A stretch of 64,000 bases of DNA. Source: Gaiellasilicea sp033857955 (GTDB taxonomy: Bacteria; Actinomycetota; Thermoleophilia; Gaiellales; Gaiellaceae). Shown here piece after piece: positions 14,950-22,658 of the stretch. The position numbers and the translations under genes are program-made. The notes below the pieces were generated by a model. The model had not been told where the DNA came from and made no database searches. It saw only the letters and a program-made list of their open reading frames with translations. The DNA lies in the NCBI GenBank assembly GCA_033857955.1, contig JAWVCW010000020.1, positions 9,658-73,657 on the forward strand, given 5' to 3'. Numbering within the stretch: position 1 is the stretch's first letter; the number at the start of each line of letters is the position of its first letter.

Positions 14950-15534
14950 TCATGCCAGCGCCAGGCGCGCGGTCGCGAGCGGCTCGACCCGGTCAGGATC
15001 GTGCGTCGAGAGCAGCACGGTGGCGACGCCGGTGAGCTCGGCGAGCTGCCTGTCGAGCAGCTCCGCGCCCTCTGTATCCAGAGCTGTAAACGGCTCGTCG
15101 AGCACGAGCAGGCCGGGCTCGTGCAGGAGCGCGCGGCAGAGGGCGAGCCGCTGCGTCATCCCTCGCGAGTACGACGCCACCCGCTCGGCCCGGACCTCCC
15201 AGAGGCCGAAGCGCTCGAGCAGCATCCCGATCCGCTCGCGCCGCTCCTGCACCCGGTAGAGGCGCCCGTAGAGATCGAGGTTCTCGAGCGCCGACAGGTC
15301 GCGATAGAGAAGCGGCTCGTGACCGAGGAAGCCGAGCTCGCCGCGCGTCGCTTCGACCTCCAGCTCTCCTCCCGTCGCGGCTGCGAGGCCGGCGACGAGA
15401 CGGAGCAGGGTCGTCTTCCCCGACCCGTTCGCACCGGTGACGACGAGGAAGCCACCGCGCTCCAGGTCGAGGTCGAGCGGCTTCAGCGCCCGCCGCCGTC
15501 CGTAGCGCTTCTCGACGCCGCGCGCGCGGATCAC
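14950..15534 (-). CDS. ccmA: Heme exporter ATP-binding protein CcmA
   Basis: ATPase of the CcmABCD complex. The 194 residues contain Walker A (GANGSGKTTLLRLV), the Q-loop region GFLGHEPLLYRDLSA, a signature SYSRGMTQRLALCRAL and Walker B LLVLDEPFTALD, then STHD with the switch His. It is short for an ABC ATPase but normal for CcmA. The GTG at 15534 overlaps the prenyltransferase stop (GTGA). Confidence 0.92.
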   Translation of the reverse strand: MIRARGVEKRYGRRRALKPLDLDLERGGFLVVTGANGSGKTTLLRLVAGLAAATGGELEVEATRGELGFLGHEPLLYRDLSALENLDLYGRLYRVQERRERIGMLLERFGLWEVRAERVASYSRGMTQRLALCRALLHEPGLLVLDEPFTALDTEGAELLDRQLAELTGVATVLLSTHDPDRVEPLATARLALA

Positions 15535-16397
15535 AGAAGCACGTCGGCGAGGACGAACGCGAGGAAGACGATGCTGATCACGCCGTTGACCGTGAAGAAG
15601 GCGGCGTCGAGGCGGCGCAGGTTCCCGGGCCGGACGAGCGAGTGCTCGTATGCGAGCAGTCCAGCGACCGCCGCCACTCCGAGCCAGTAGGGCGGGCCGA
15701 CCTCGAGCCCGAGGCCGGCGGCCGCGAGCAGGGCGACCGTGCCGACGTGAAAGAGCCGCGCGCCACGGAAGACACCGAGCTCGCCGAAGCGGGTCGCCCA
15801 CGACTGCAGCCCTTCGGCCCGGTCGTGCTCCAGGTCGAAGAGCGAGTAGAAGAGGTCGAACCCGGCAACCCAGAGCGCGACCGCGCCGCCGAGGGACCAG
15901 GCCTGCCACGGCAGATCGCCGGTAACCGCCGCCCACGCCCCGACCGGCGCGAGCCCGAGCGACGCGCCGAGCCACAGGTGGCAGAGCCACGTGACGCGCT
16001 TCAGGTAGGGGTACACGACGAAGAGCGCCACGGGCACCGGCCAGAGCCAGCGCACGAGCGGGTCGAGCTGGAACACCGCGGCGAGGAAGACGGCGAGGGC
16101 GAGCGCGCACAACGCCGCGACCTGGACGCGAGAGAGCGTGCCGGCCGGCAGCTCGCGCCCTGCGGTGCGCGGGTTTCGGGCATCCCCCTCCGCGTCGATC
16201 AGGCGATTCAGGCCCATGGCGAGCGTCCGCGCGCCGACCATCGCGACGGTGACCCAGACCCAGTCACCCGCCGCGGGCACGTCGCCGAGCGCGAGCAGCA
16301 TGCCGACGTACGCGAACGGGAGCGCAAAGACGGTGTGCTCGAGCTTCACGAGCGAGGCGAACCGACGGGGCAGGGAGACAGCGGTCGCGCTCATCAC
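15531..16397 (-). CDS. mqnP: UbiA-family polyprenyltransferase, probably menaquinone (MqnP type)
   Basis: Membrane enzyme that attaches an isoprenoid chain to an aromatic ring. The first Asp-rich site is NRLIDAEGDARNPRT (about 63-78) and the second is FYSLFDLEHDRAEG (about 190-205); about nine helices surround them. The N-terminus KLEHTVFALPFAYVG is typical of the UbiA-like enzymes of the futalosine menaquinone route, so MqnP is favoured over UbiA; no other mqn gene is present to confirm it. GTG at 16397 or ATG at 16394 may be the start. It overlaps mogA and ccmA. Confidence 0.82.
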   Translation of the reverse strand: MMSATAVSLPRRFASLVKLEHTVFALPFAYVGMLLALGDVPAAGDWVWVTVAMVGARTLAMGLNRLIDAEGDARNPRTAGRELPAGTLSRVQVAALCALALAVFLAAVFQLDPLVRWLWPVPVALFVVYPYLKRVTWLCHLWLGASLGLAPVGAWAAVTGDLPWQAWSLGGAVALWVAGFDLFYSLFDLEHDRAEGLQSWATRFGELGVFRGARLFHVGTVALLAAAGLGLEVGPPYWLGVAAVAGLLAYEHSLVRPGNLRRLDAAFFTVNGVISIVFLAFVLADVLL

Positions 16398-16873
16398 GTC
16401 TGTTTGTGGGTCGTTTCGGCGCCTGCCAGCAGGCCGAGGGCGTGCGCGAGCGCGGGCTGCAACACCGCGAACCCGTCGCGGCAGCCGCCGGGCGACCCGG
16501 GCAGGTTGACGACGAGCGACCGCCCGTGCATGCCGGCGACTCCACGTGAGAGCAGGGCATGCGGGGTCTTCTGGAGCGAGTCGGCGCGGATCGCCTCGGC
16601 GATTCCGGGCGCTTCGCGGTCGATCACCGATCGCGTCGCCTCGGGCGTCACGTCGCGCGGCGCGACGCCGGTGCCTCCGGTCGTGAGCACGAGCGCCGCG
16701 CTCTCGGCGAGCGAGGCGATCGCCGCCGCGATCTCGCCGGCCTCGTCTGGCACGACCAGGCGCTCGACCTCGTAGCCGTCCGCCTCGAGCAGGCCGGCCA
16801 GGATGTCGCCGCTCGTGTCCTCGCGCGTCCCGGCGACGACTCCGTCGGAGACGGTCAGAACCGCCGTTCTCAT
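16394..16873 (-). CDS. mogA: Molybdopterin adenylyltransferase-type protein (MogA/MoaB)
   Basis: Adenylylates molybdopterin before metal insertion. The 159 residues show the MPT-binding-fold motifs AVLTVSDGVVAGTREDTSG, VLTTGGTGVAPRDVTPEAT and VNLPGSPGGCRDGF. MogA and MoaB cannot be separated from sequence alone. It overlaps moaC by 4 bases (ATGA), and moeA lies at 25-26 kb, so cofactor genes are split in two groups. Confidence 0.88.
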   Translation of the reverse strand: MRTAVLTVSDGVVAGTREDTSGDILAGLLEADGYEVERLVVPDEAGEIAAAIASLAESAALVLTTGGTGVAPRDVTPEATRSVIDREAPGIAEAIRADSLQKTPHALLSRGVAGMHGRSLVVNLPGSPGGCRDGFAVLQPALAHALGLLAGAETTHKQT

Positions 16874-17316
16874 ACCTCGGCCTTGGTCTTCTCGACCAGC
16901 TTGATCTCGGTGACGACCATCCCCTTGTCGATCGCCTTCGCCATGTCGTAGACGGTCAAGGCGGCGACGGACGCGGCGACCAGCGCCTCCATCTCGACGC
17001 CGGTCTGCGCAGTGGTCTCTGCGATCGCCGTGATCTCGACCCCGTCCCCCACCACGGCCAGCGACACGTCGACGAGCGAGAGCGGCAGGGGATGGCAGAG
17101 GGGGATCAGATCGCTCGTCTTCTTCGCGGCCATGATCCCCGCCAGCTGCGCGGTTGTCAGCGCGTCGCCCTTCGGCAGGTCGCCTAGCCGCTGCACGGTC
17201 TCCGGCGCCATCCGGACGAACGCGCTCGCGACGGCCCGGCGCCGGGACATCGGCTTCGAGCCGACGTCGACCATGCGCACTGCCCCGGACTCGTCGACGT
17301 GCGAGAGGTCCTTCAT
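16870..17316 (-). CDS. moaC: Cyclic pyranopterin monophosphate synthase
   Basis: With MoaA, MoaC converts GTP to cyclic pyranopterin monophosphate, the first molybdenum cofactor intermediate. The 148 residues begin LSHVDESGAVRMVDVG and carry the active-site blocks KKTSDLIPLCHPLPLS, GVEMEALVAAS and YDMAKAIDKGM with the catalytic Lys. The ATG at 17316 overlaps otsA by 4 bases. Confidence 0.96.
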   Translation of the reverse strand: MKDLSHVDESGAVRMVDVGSKPMSRRRAVASAFVRMAPETVQRLGDLPKGDALTTAQLAGIMAAKKTSDLIPLCHPLPLSLVDVSLAVVGDGVEITAIAETTAQTGVEMEALVAASVAALTVYDMAKAIDKGMVVTEIKLVEKTKAEV

Positions 17317-18719
17317 CGCCGGCGCATCGTACTGGCGCGGTCGAGGTCGGACAGCTGCGCGTCGATCCAGCGGGCGAGGTCGTGCCGGCGGATCTGCTCC
17401 CTGATCGCCGCCAGCCGCGAGCGGCGCTCCTCCTCCGGCAGCGCGAGCGCAGTCTCGAGCGCGTCCGCCTGGCCTTCCACGTCGAGCGGTTCGACGGGCA
17501 CGGTCCAGGCCCCGATCTCCTCGTACGCACCGGCGTTTACGGATAAGACAACGACTCCGCCGCGCTCGTTCACGTACGGCGCCTCCTTCGCGACGAGATT
17601 GAGGCCGTCCATCACTGCGTTCACCAGCAGGACGTCGAACTGCTTGTAGGCGGCGATCGACTGGAGGAAGTCGTCGGCGATCCGCAGCCGCAGCGCTCCC
17701 GGGAAGCGTTCCTCGACCGCCGCAGCCGCGTCCTCGATTCGGCTGCGCTCGTCGATGTACTCGGGGATTTCCTGCCGTGACGGATCGAGCAGCGCGAGCA
17801 TGCCCACACGGCCGCGCAACTCGGGACGGCGCTCCAGCAGGAGCGCAAACGCCTGGAGGCCACGCGGGACGTTCTTCGCCGGGTCGGTGCGGTCGACGCG
17901 GAGAATCATCGTCTCCGGTCGCGTCGAGAGGAGGTCGCGCTCCCGCTCGAGCACGGGCGGACTTGCCGCGAGCGCCGTGAACTCGCCCGGATCGATCGAG
18001 ATGGGATGAGCAGTCACGAGCGTCTGACCGACATCGAGGCCAAGCCGGCTGCACGTGGCGAGAAACGCATTCCGCCAGCGGTTGGTGTGGAACCCGACGA
18101 CGTCGCAGCAGAGCAGGCTCCCGTGGATCTCGCCGACGATCTCGTCGGGCAGCACCGACCAGCCTTCCCGCTCGACCCACGGGATGTGCGTGAAATGTGC
18201 GATCACCGCGTCCGGCAGCCGTTCACGCACGAGGCTCGGCGCCAGGTACAGGTGATAGTCGTGGAAGAAGACCGCGGTGCCCGGGTCGCGCTCCAGCTCC
18301 TCGACGACCGCGTCGGCGAAGGCGCCGTTGACCGTGGCATATCCCTCGTCCCAGGCCGGGCGGAGGTCGCGCTCGGGCTCGTGCTTGAGGTCCCACAACC
18401 CGTGCTGGACGAACCAGAGCGCGGGATTGGCGACGACGTTGTAGTAGCTGTCGTACGCAGCGGGCTCGTGCGCGACGAGTCGCAGGCGATAGCGTGAGCC
18501 GCCGGCTGCCGTCACCTCGACGGGTCCCTCGGCTGCCACGACGCGATCCTCGTCCGAGAGCGCGCTCGCAATCCAAGTGACGTCGTGATGCGAGACGAGC
18601 GGCGCGAGCGCCGTCACGAGCCCACCCGCGCCGCGCCGGGTGATGCGCTCTCCGCCCTCGCGGGCGTACCCGATCGGGCCGCGGTTGGAGACCACGATCA
18701 GCTTCCGCCGCGCCTGCAC
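17313..18719 (-). CDS. otsA: Trehalose-6-phosphate synthase
   Basis: GT20 enzyme that joins UDP-glucose and glucose-6-phosphate. Conserved blocks include VVSNRGPIGYAREGG at the start, DVTWIASALSDED, FFHDYHLYLAPSLVRERLPD, FTHIPWVEREGW and, in the donor site, RVDRTDPAKN and LLVNAVMDGLNLVAKEAP. Length 468 is normal. No phosphatase gene (otsB) is close by. It lies 9 bases after the RsbW-like gene and thus probably downstream of the sigma-B-type promoter at 19235-19259, which fits trehalose as a stress protectant. A TAGGCT box 6 bases before the GTG could also start a leaderless mRNA, though its TAG is the stop of the preceding gene. Confidence 0.93.
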   Translation of the reverse strand: MQARRKLIVVSNRGPIGYAREGGERITRRGAGGLVTALAPLVSHHDVTWIASALSDEDRVVAAEGPVEVTAAGGSRYRLRLVAHEPAAYDSYYNVVANPALWFVQHGLWDLKHEPERDLRPAWDEGYATVNGAFADAVVEELERDPGTAVFFHDYHLYLAPSLVRERLPDAVIAHFTHIPWVEREGWSVLPDEIVGEIHGSLLCCDVVGFHTNRWRNAFLATCSRLGLDVGQTLVTAHPISIDPGEFTALAASPPVLERERDLLSTRPETMILRVDRTDPAKNVPRGLQAFALLLERRPELRGRVGMLALLDPSRQEIPEYIDERSRIEDAAAAVEERFPGALRLRIADDFLQSIAAYKQFDVLLVNAVMDGLNLVAKEAPYVNERGGVVVLSVNAGAYEEIGAWTVPVEPLDVEGQADALETALALPEEERRSRLAAIREQIRRHDLARWIDAQLSDLDRASTMRRR

Positions 18720-18728
18720 GGCAGGAGC

Positions 18729-19172
18729 CTAGAGCAGCTTTACGAACCTGAGGCGCGAACCGCGGCCGCCGGGGCCGCCGCCGATTTCGACCTCGTCGGC
18801 GATCGAGCGGATGATCGCGATCCCGAGACCGCCTTCCGAGAGCTCGTCGTCGCCGTTCGAGCCGGCCACGTCCGGCTCGAAGCCGGAGCCGTCGTCGGCG
18901 ACTTCGACGATCAGCCGGTCGTCGCGCAGCTCGAAGCTGATGTCGACGTGACCCTCGTCCTCGCCGTAAGCGTGCCGGACCGAGTTCGAGCACGCCTCGG
19001 TGAGAGCGAGCTTGAGATCGGCCAGCGTGTCGTCGGGCAGCGCGCGGACACGCGAGAGCCCCGAGAGGGCGAGGCGGGACAGCGTGATGTATTCCGGCTT
19101 GGCCGGGATCGTCAGACGAACCAGCCTGCCCCCGTCGGCATCGTCCCGCGGGACGGCGTTCTGCTCGCTCAT
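18729..19172 (-). CDS. rsbW: RsbW-like anti-sigma factor/serine kinase
   Basis: A GHKL-fold ATPase of about 147 residues, as in RsbW and SpoIIAB, which hold stress sigma factors inactive and phosphorylate an antagonist. The ATP site is visible: LKLALTEACSNSVRHAYGED, VEVADDGSGFEP and EGGLGIAIIRSIADEVE. ATGs at 19181 and 19172 are possible; a GAGGA ribosome site lies 9 bases before the latter. No sigma factor or RsbV gene is adjacent. A sigma-B-type promoter upstream suggests autoregulation by the sigma factor it controls. Confidence 0.85.
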   Translation of the reverse strand: MSEQNAVPRDDADGGRLVRLTIPAKPEYITLSRLALSGLSRVRALPDDTLADLKLALTEACSNSVRHAYGEDEGHVDISFELRDDRLIVEVADDGSGFEPDVAGSNGDDELSEGGLGIAIIRSIADEVEIGGGPGGRGSRLRFVKLL

Positions 19173-19234
19173 GCTCCCCATTCCTCGTGTTCTACCGAAA
19201 GCTCTCGAAGTCTCGCAAGTTCTACCTAGGCTTC

Positions 19235-19259
19235 ATACCCGGGTTGGCGACGTCTAAAC
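19235..19259 (-). promoter_or_regulatory. Sigma-B/SigF-type stress promoter
   Basis: On the minus strand GTTTAG (19259-19254), exactly 13 bases, then GGGTAT (19240-19235) match the general stress consensus GTTTAA-N13-GGGTAT at 11 of 12 positions. It faces the RsbW-like gene about 60 bases downstream. Confidence 0.7.
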
Positions 19260-19260
19260 G

Positions 19261-20490
19261 CTACCCCGCGGGATTCAACGGCCGCTCGATCAACCGCAGG
19301 CGGACGGTCTCGCGCTTGCCGGTGCCACGACGGACAACAGTGACGGGCACGATCTGGCCGGGCCGCAGCCGGTTGGTGACGATGGAAGCAATGTCGGCGG
19401 CACGCTCGACACGCTCACCCGCGAAGGAAACGATCAGGTCGCCGCCCAGGCTGATCGAGATACCGTTGAAGGCCTTGACGTCGCTCCCACCGCGCAGCCC
19501 GGCGGCGGCGGCAGGCGCGCCGTCGACGACCGACTGAATCAACGCGCCTCTCTGTGCGCCGAGGTCGAAGCGACGGGCTACGGCCGGCGTCACATCCTGA
19601 GTGGTGACACCGACGTAGGCGTACGCAACTTTGCCGGTGCTGATCAACTGCTCCATCGAACGGCGCGCAGAGTTGATGGGGATCGCAAAGCCGACGCCCT
19701 CCGCGTTGCCGGAGTCGGAGCGGATCTGGGCGTTGATCCCGATCACCCGGCCGCGCGCGTCGAGCAACGGGCCGCCGGAGTTCCCGTGGTTGATCGGCGC
19801 GTCGATCTGGATCGCCCCCGAGACGTCGTAGGCCGAGGTCAGGGACTGGATCGAGCGGTTGGTCGCCGAGACGACCCCGACGGCGAGCGAGCTTTCCTCT
19901 CCGAACGGGCTTCCGATCGCAGCGACGGGCTCTCCCACGACCACGCGGCTCGAGTCGCCGAGTGGGACCGGGGCGACCGCGTGGTCGCGCGGATCGACCT
20001 TGATCAGACCGGTGTCGTCGAACAGGTCCCAGCCGACGATCTTGCCGGGAATGCGGTCGCCGTCGGCGAAGACGACGTAGACGCGGGAAGCGCCGTGAAC
20101 AGCCGTGCCCTGGCCTGCATCCGTGACGACGTGCGAGTTCGTGAGCACATGACCCTCGTCCGAGACCACGAAGCCGGAGCCCTGGGAGCGCTGGCCGTCC
20201 TTGAAGAACGAATAGATCGTGACGACGCCGCCCGAGCGGCTGGCGTAGATCTTCGCCGGTTGGAAGCTGTTGCCGATGAGCGGTGCGGACGGCGAGCCTG
20301 CCGGGGCCGGCCCGGTGTCGGCTGCTGCAGTCGAGACAACCACGGTGCGCACCTCCTCCCCAGCGCCGATCCAGCCGGTCAAGGAGCCCACGACCAGGAC
20401 GGCCGCCGCGCCGAGGGCGGCTGCCACGAGCGCGACGACGGCAAGGGCGGTGGATCGCATGGGCCCCAGGGTAGCGACGCCCGTTTTCAC
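19261..20490 (-). CDS. htrA: HtrA/DegP-like membrane-anchored serine protease
   Basis: Surface quality-control protease. A membrane anchor (about 12-36) is followed by a Ser/Pro-rich linker, a trypsin-like domain (about 75-280) with the triad His120 (TNSHVV), Asp159 (FDDTGLIKV) and Ser238 (HGNSGGPLLD), and one PDZ domain (about 295-395). The GTG at 20490 overlaps the kinase stop (GTGA); an ATG at 20460 begins just before the anchor. It is coupled to the two-component pair upstream, as pepD is to mprAB in mycobacteria. Confidence 0.92.
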   Translation of the reverse strand: MKTGVATLGPMRSTALAVVALVAAALGAAAVLVVGSLTGWIGAGEEVRTVVVSTAAADTGPAPAGSPSAPLIGNSFQPAKIYASRSGGVVTIYSFFKDGQRSQGSGFVVSDEGHVLTNSHVVTDAGQGTAVHGASRVYVVFADGDRIPGKIVGWDLFDDTGLIKVDPRDHAVAPVPLGDSSRVVVGEPVAAIGSPFGEESSLAVGVVSATNRSIQSLTSAYDVSGAIQIDAPINHGNSGGPLLDARGRVIGINAQIRSDSGNAEGVGFAIPINSARRSMEQLISTGKVAYAYVGVTTQDVTPAVARRFDLGAQRGALIQSVVDGAPAAAAGLRGGSDVKAFNGISISLGGDLIVSFAGERVERAADIASIVTNRLRPGQIVPVTVVRRGTGKRETVRLRLIERPLNPAG

Positions 20491-21902
20491 GTGGAAACGC
20501 GCTCGCCCACCGGCGCTGCAGCCACAGAGGTCGGCGCAGCCCCCAGCACGACCCGAACCACCGTCCGGCCGGGCTCCGATTCGAGTTCGACCTCGCCGTC
20601 CATGAACGTCACGAGCTCGCGGGCGATCGCCAGCCCGAGACCGCTCCCCGAGGCGACACCGCCCTCCGCACGGTAGAAGCGGTCGAAGACGTGCGGGACG
20701 TGCTCCGCGGGAACGCCGGGACCATCGTCCTCGACCTCCAGGTAGGCGTGCTCTCGGTCGGCGTACGTCCGCAGCGTCACCTTCGAGCCCGGCGGCGTAT
20801 GCACCAGCGCGTTGTCGACGAGCGCGCGGCAGACCTGGAGCACCCGCAGCTCGTCGGCACGCGCGATCGGACGTCCTTCGACGACGACCTCGAGCGTGTG
20901 ATCCGTTCGCTCGGCGACAGCGCCGAACTCCTCCGCCACGAGCTGTGCGACCGCGGCGAGGTCGACCGGCTCGTGCTCGACGCGCATCCGGCCCGCGTCG
21001 AGACGCGAGAGGTCGAGCAGGTCGGTGGCGAGCTTCGCCAGCCGGTCCACCTGCTCCCGCATCGTCTCCAGGAACTCCTGCCGGGTCGCCTCGTCGAGAT
21101 CCTCGTCAGCCATCAGCTCCAGAAAGCCGGCCAGCGAGAAGAGCGGGGTGCGCAGCTCGTGGGACGCGTTCGCGATGAACTCGCGGCGCGCACGATCGAG
21201 CTTTTCGAGGCGGACGCGCATCCGCTCGAACGCGGCGGCGAGCTCGCCCAGCTCGTCGTGACCCGTGTCCACCACCGGCTCGTCGAAGGCGCCGCCGGCG
21301 ATCCGCTCGGCCGCGCGCTCGAGCCGCCTGATCCGGCGTGCGTGCACCGTCGCCAGGGCATAACCGGCCACGATCGCGAACAGGAGCCCGATCACGCCCG
21401 CGATGAGAAGCCGCCGTTCGATCAGATGGAGGCTCGCGAGCGGATCTGCGAGCGAGTCGCTGAGCAACACCACCGCGCCCTCGCCGGCCGGTAGCGCGAC
21501 CTCTGCAAACAGCCGCCCGTCGCGCTCGACAGTTCCCCGCTGCAGCTTCCCGGTCGCGGCAGCCCGGAGCGCGATCGGGTCGCGCTCGACGTCGCGGGAG
21601 TCCGTCGTGCTCGAGTCCCCATGGATCAGGACGATGCGCTCCAGCTTCGTATAGATGACGACACGGGCTGAAAAGAGCGTCGACGCCTGCGCGGCGAAGT
21701 CCTGGTCTTCGCCGCGGTTGGTCTGGTAATTCAGGGCGACCGTCCTGGCGTCTTCCTCGAGCTGGTCGAGTTTCGCGTTCACGAGCTCCGCCTCGAGTGA
21801 CGGCACCACGATCAGGTACACGACGCCGAGCACGCCCGTAACCACGAGAACGAGTGCCAGCGAGAGCCGAAGACGGATGCCTTTGATCAAAGGGCGCCGC
21901 AT
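20487..21902 (-). CDS. Transmembrane sensor histidine kinase
   Basis: 471 residues: first helix about 11-33, an extracytoplasmic sensor of about 125 residues, second helix about 163-185, HAMP (186-238), dimerisation domain with phosphoacceptor His248 (FIANASHELRTPL), and an ATPase domain with the N box VCRALVDNALVHTPPG, DDGPGVPAEH and GSGLGLAIARELV. It follows the regulator by 6 bases and overlaps htrA. Envelope stress is the likely signal by analogy with MprB or CiaH. Confidence 0.93.
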   Translation of the reverse strand: MRRPLIKGIRLRLSLALVLVVTGVLGVVYLIVVPSLEAELVNAKLDQLEEDARTVALNYQTNRGEDQDFAAQASTLFSARVVIYTKLERIVLIHGDSSTTDSRDVERDPIALRAAATGKLQRGTVERDGRLFAEVALPAGEGAVVLLSDSLADPLASLHLIERRLLIAGVIGLLFAIVAGYALATVHARRIRRLERAAERIAGGAFDEPVVDTGHDELGELAAAFERMRVRLEKLDRARREFIANASHELRTPLFSLAGFLELMADEDLDEATRQEFLETMREQVDRLAKLATDLLDLSRLDAGRMRVEHEPVDLAAVAQLVAEEFGAVAERTDHTLEVVVEGRPIARADELRVLQVCRALVDNALVHTPPGSKVTLRTYADREHAYLEVEDDGPGVPAEHVPHVFDRFYRAEGGVASGSGLGLAIARELVTFMDGEVELESEPGRTVVRVVLGAAPTSVAAAPVGERVST

Positions 21903-21908
21903 CCGCGC

Positions 21909-22610
21909 CTACTGCTCGCGGAAGCGGTAGCCGACGCCGCGCACGGTCAGGATCAGCTCCGGGTCGTGTGGGTTCCGCTCGATCTTCTCGCGCAGATGCC
22001 GGACGTGCACGTCGATCGTGCGAGGCTCGCGGTAGTCGGCGCCGCCCCGGAGCTTCTCGAGCAGCTGCCGGCGCGAGAAGACGCGGCCCGGTGCCGATGT
22101 GAGTGTGCGCAGAAGCTCGAACTCGACGAACGTGAGCTGCACCTCCTCGCCGCGCACCTCGACCGTCCGGCGAGGGACGTCGATCCGCACTTCGCCCACC
22201 GCGATCACCTCCTCGTCCTCGCGCTCACCGGGCCGAGGCGCGCTGGCGCGGCGCAGGAGGGCTCGCACACGACTCCGGAACTCCCGGATCGAGAACGGCT
22301 TGGTGATGTAGTCGTCCGCACCGAGCTCCAGCCCGAGAACCTTGTCCAGCTCGTCGTCGCGAGCCGTCAGCATGATGATCGGCACCGAGCTCTCCGAGCG
22401 CAGCCGCTTGCACACCTCGAGTCCATCGAGCTTCGGCAGCATCAGGTCCAGCACCACGAGGTCGATGTCCTCCTCGGAGAACTTCGCAAGCGCCTCCTCG
22501 CCGTCCAGGGCGTGGACGACGCGGAACCCGTCGCGCTCGAGCGGATAGGTCAGGAGCTTCTGCACGGAGTCCTCGTCGTCGACGAGGAGGATCGTGGGGG
22601 GATCCGCCAT
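21909..22610 (-). CDS. OmpR/PhoB-type response regulator
   Basis: 233 residues with a receiver domain (acidic pair at 11-12, phosphoacceptor Asp55 in VVLDLMLP, Lys in DDYITKPFS) and a winged-helix DNA-binding domain (about 135-230; FELLRTLTSAPGRVFSRRQLL). First gene of the regulator-kinase-protease operon. The start ATG at 22610 has no ribosome site but a -10 box 6 bases away. Confidence 0.95.
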   Translation of the reverse strand: MADPPTILLVDDEDSVQKLLTYPLERDGFRVVHALDGEEALAKFSEEDIDLVVLDLMLPKLDGLEVCKRLRSESSVPIIMLTARDDELDKVLGLELGADDYITKPFSIREFRSRVRALLRRASAPRPGEREDEEVIAVGEVRIDVPRRTVEVRGEEVQLTFVEFELLRTLTSAPGRVFSRRQLLEKLRGGADYREPRTIDVHVRHLREKIERNPHDPELILTVRGVGYRFREQ

Positions 22611-22616
22611 GCGCCT

Positions 22617-22622
22617 AGGTTA
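22617..22622 (-). promoter_or_regulatory. -10 box TAACCT of a probable leaderless mRNA
   Basis: TAACCT on the minus strand is separated by 6 bases from the ATG at 22610. The divergent gene at 22659 has its own candidate box, TACACT at 22643-22648. Confidence 0.5.
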
Positions 22623-22658
22623 GAGGCGACCGCGGCCTTCCCTACACTGGTTTGTGCC

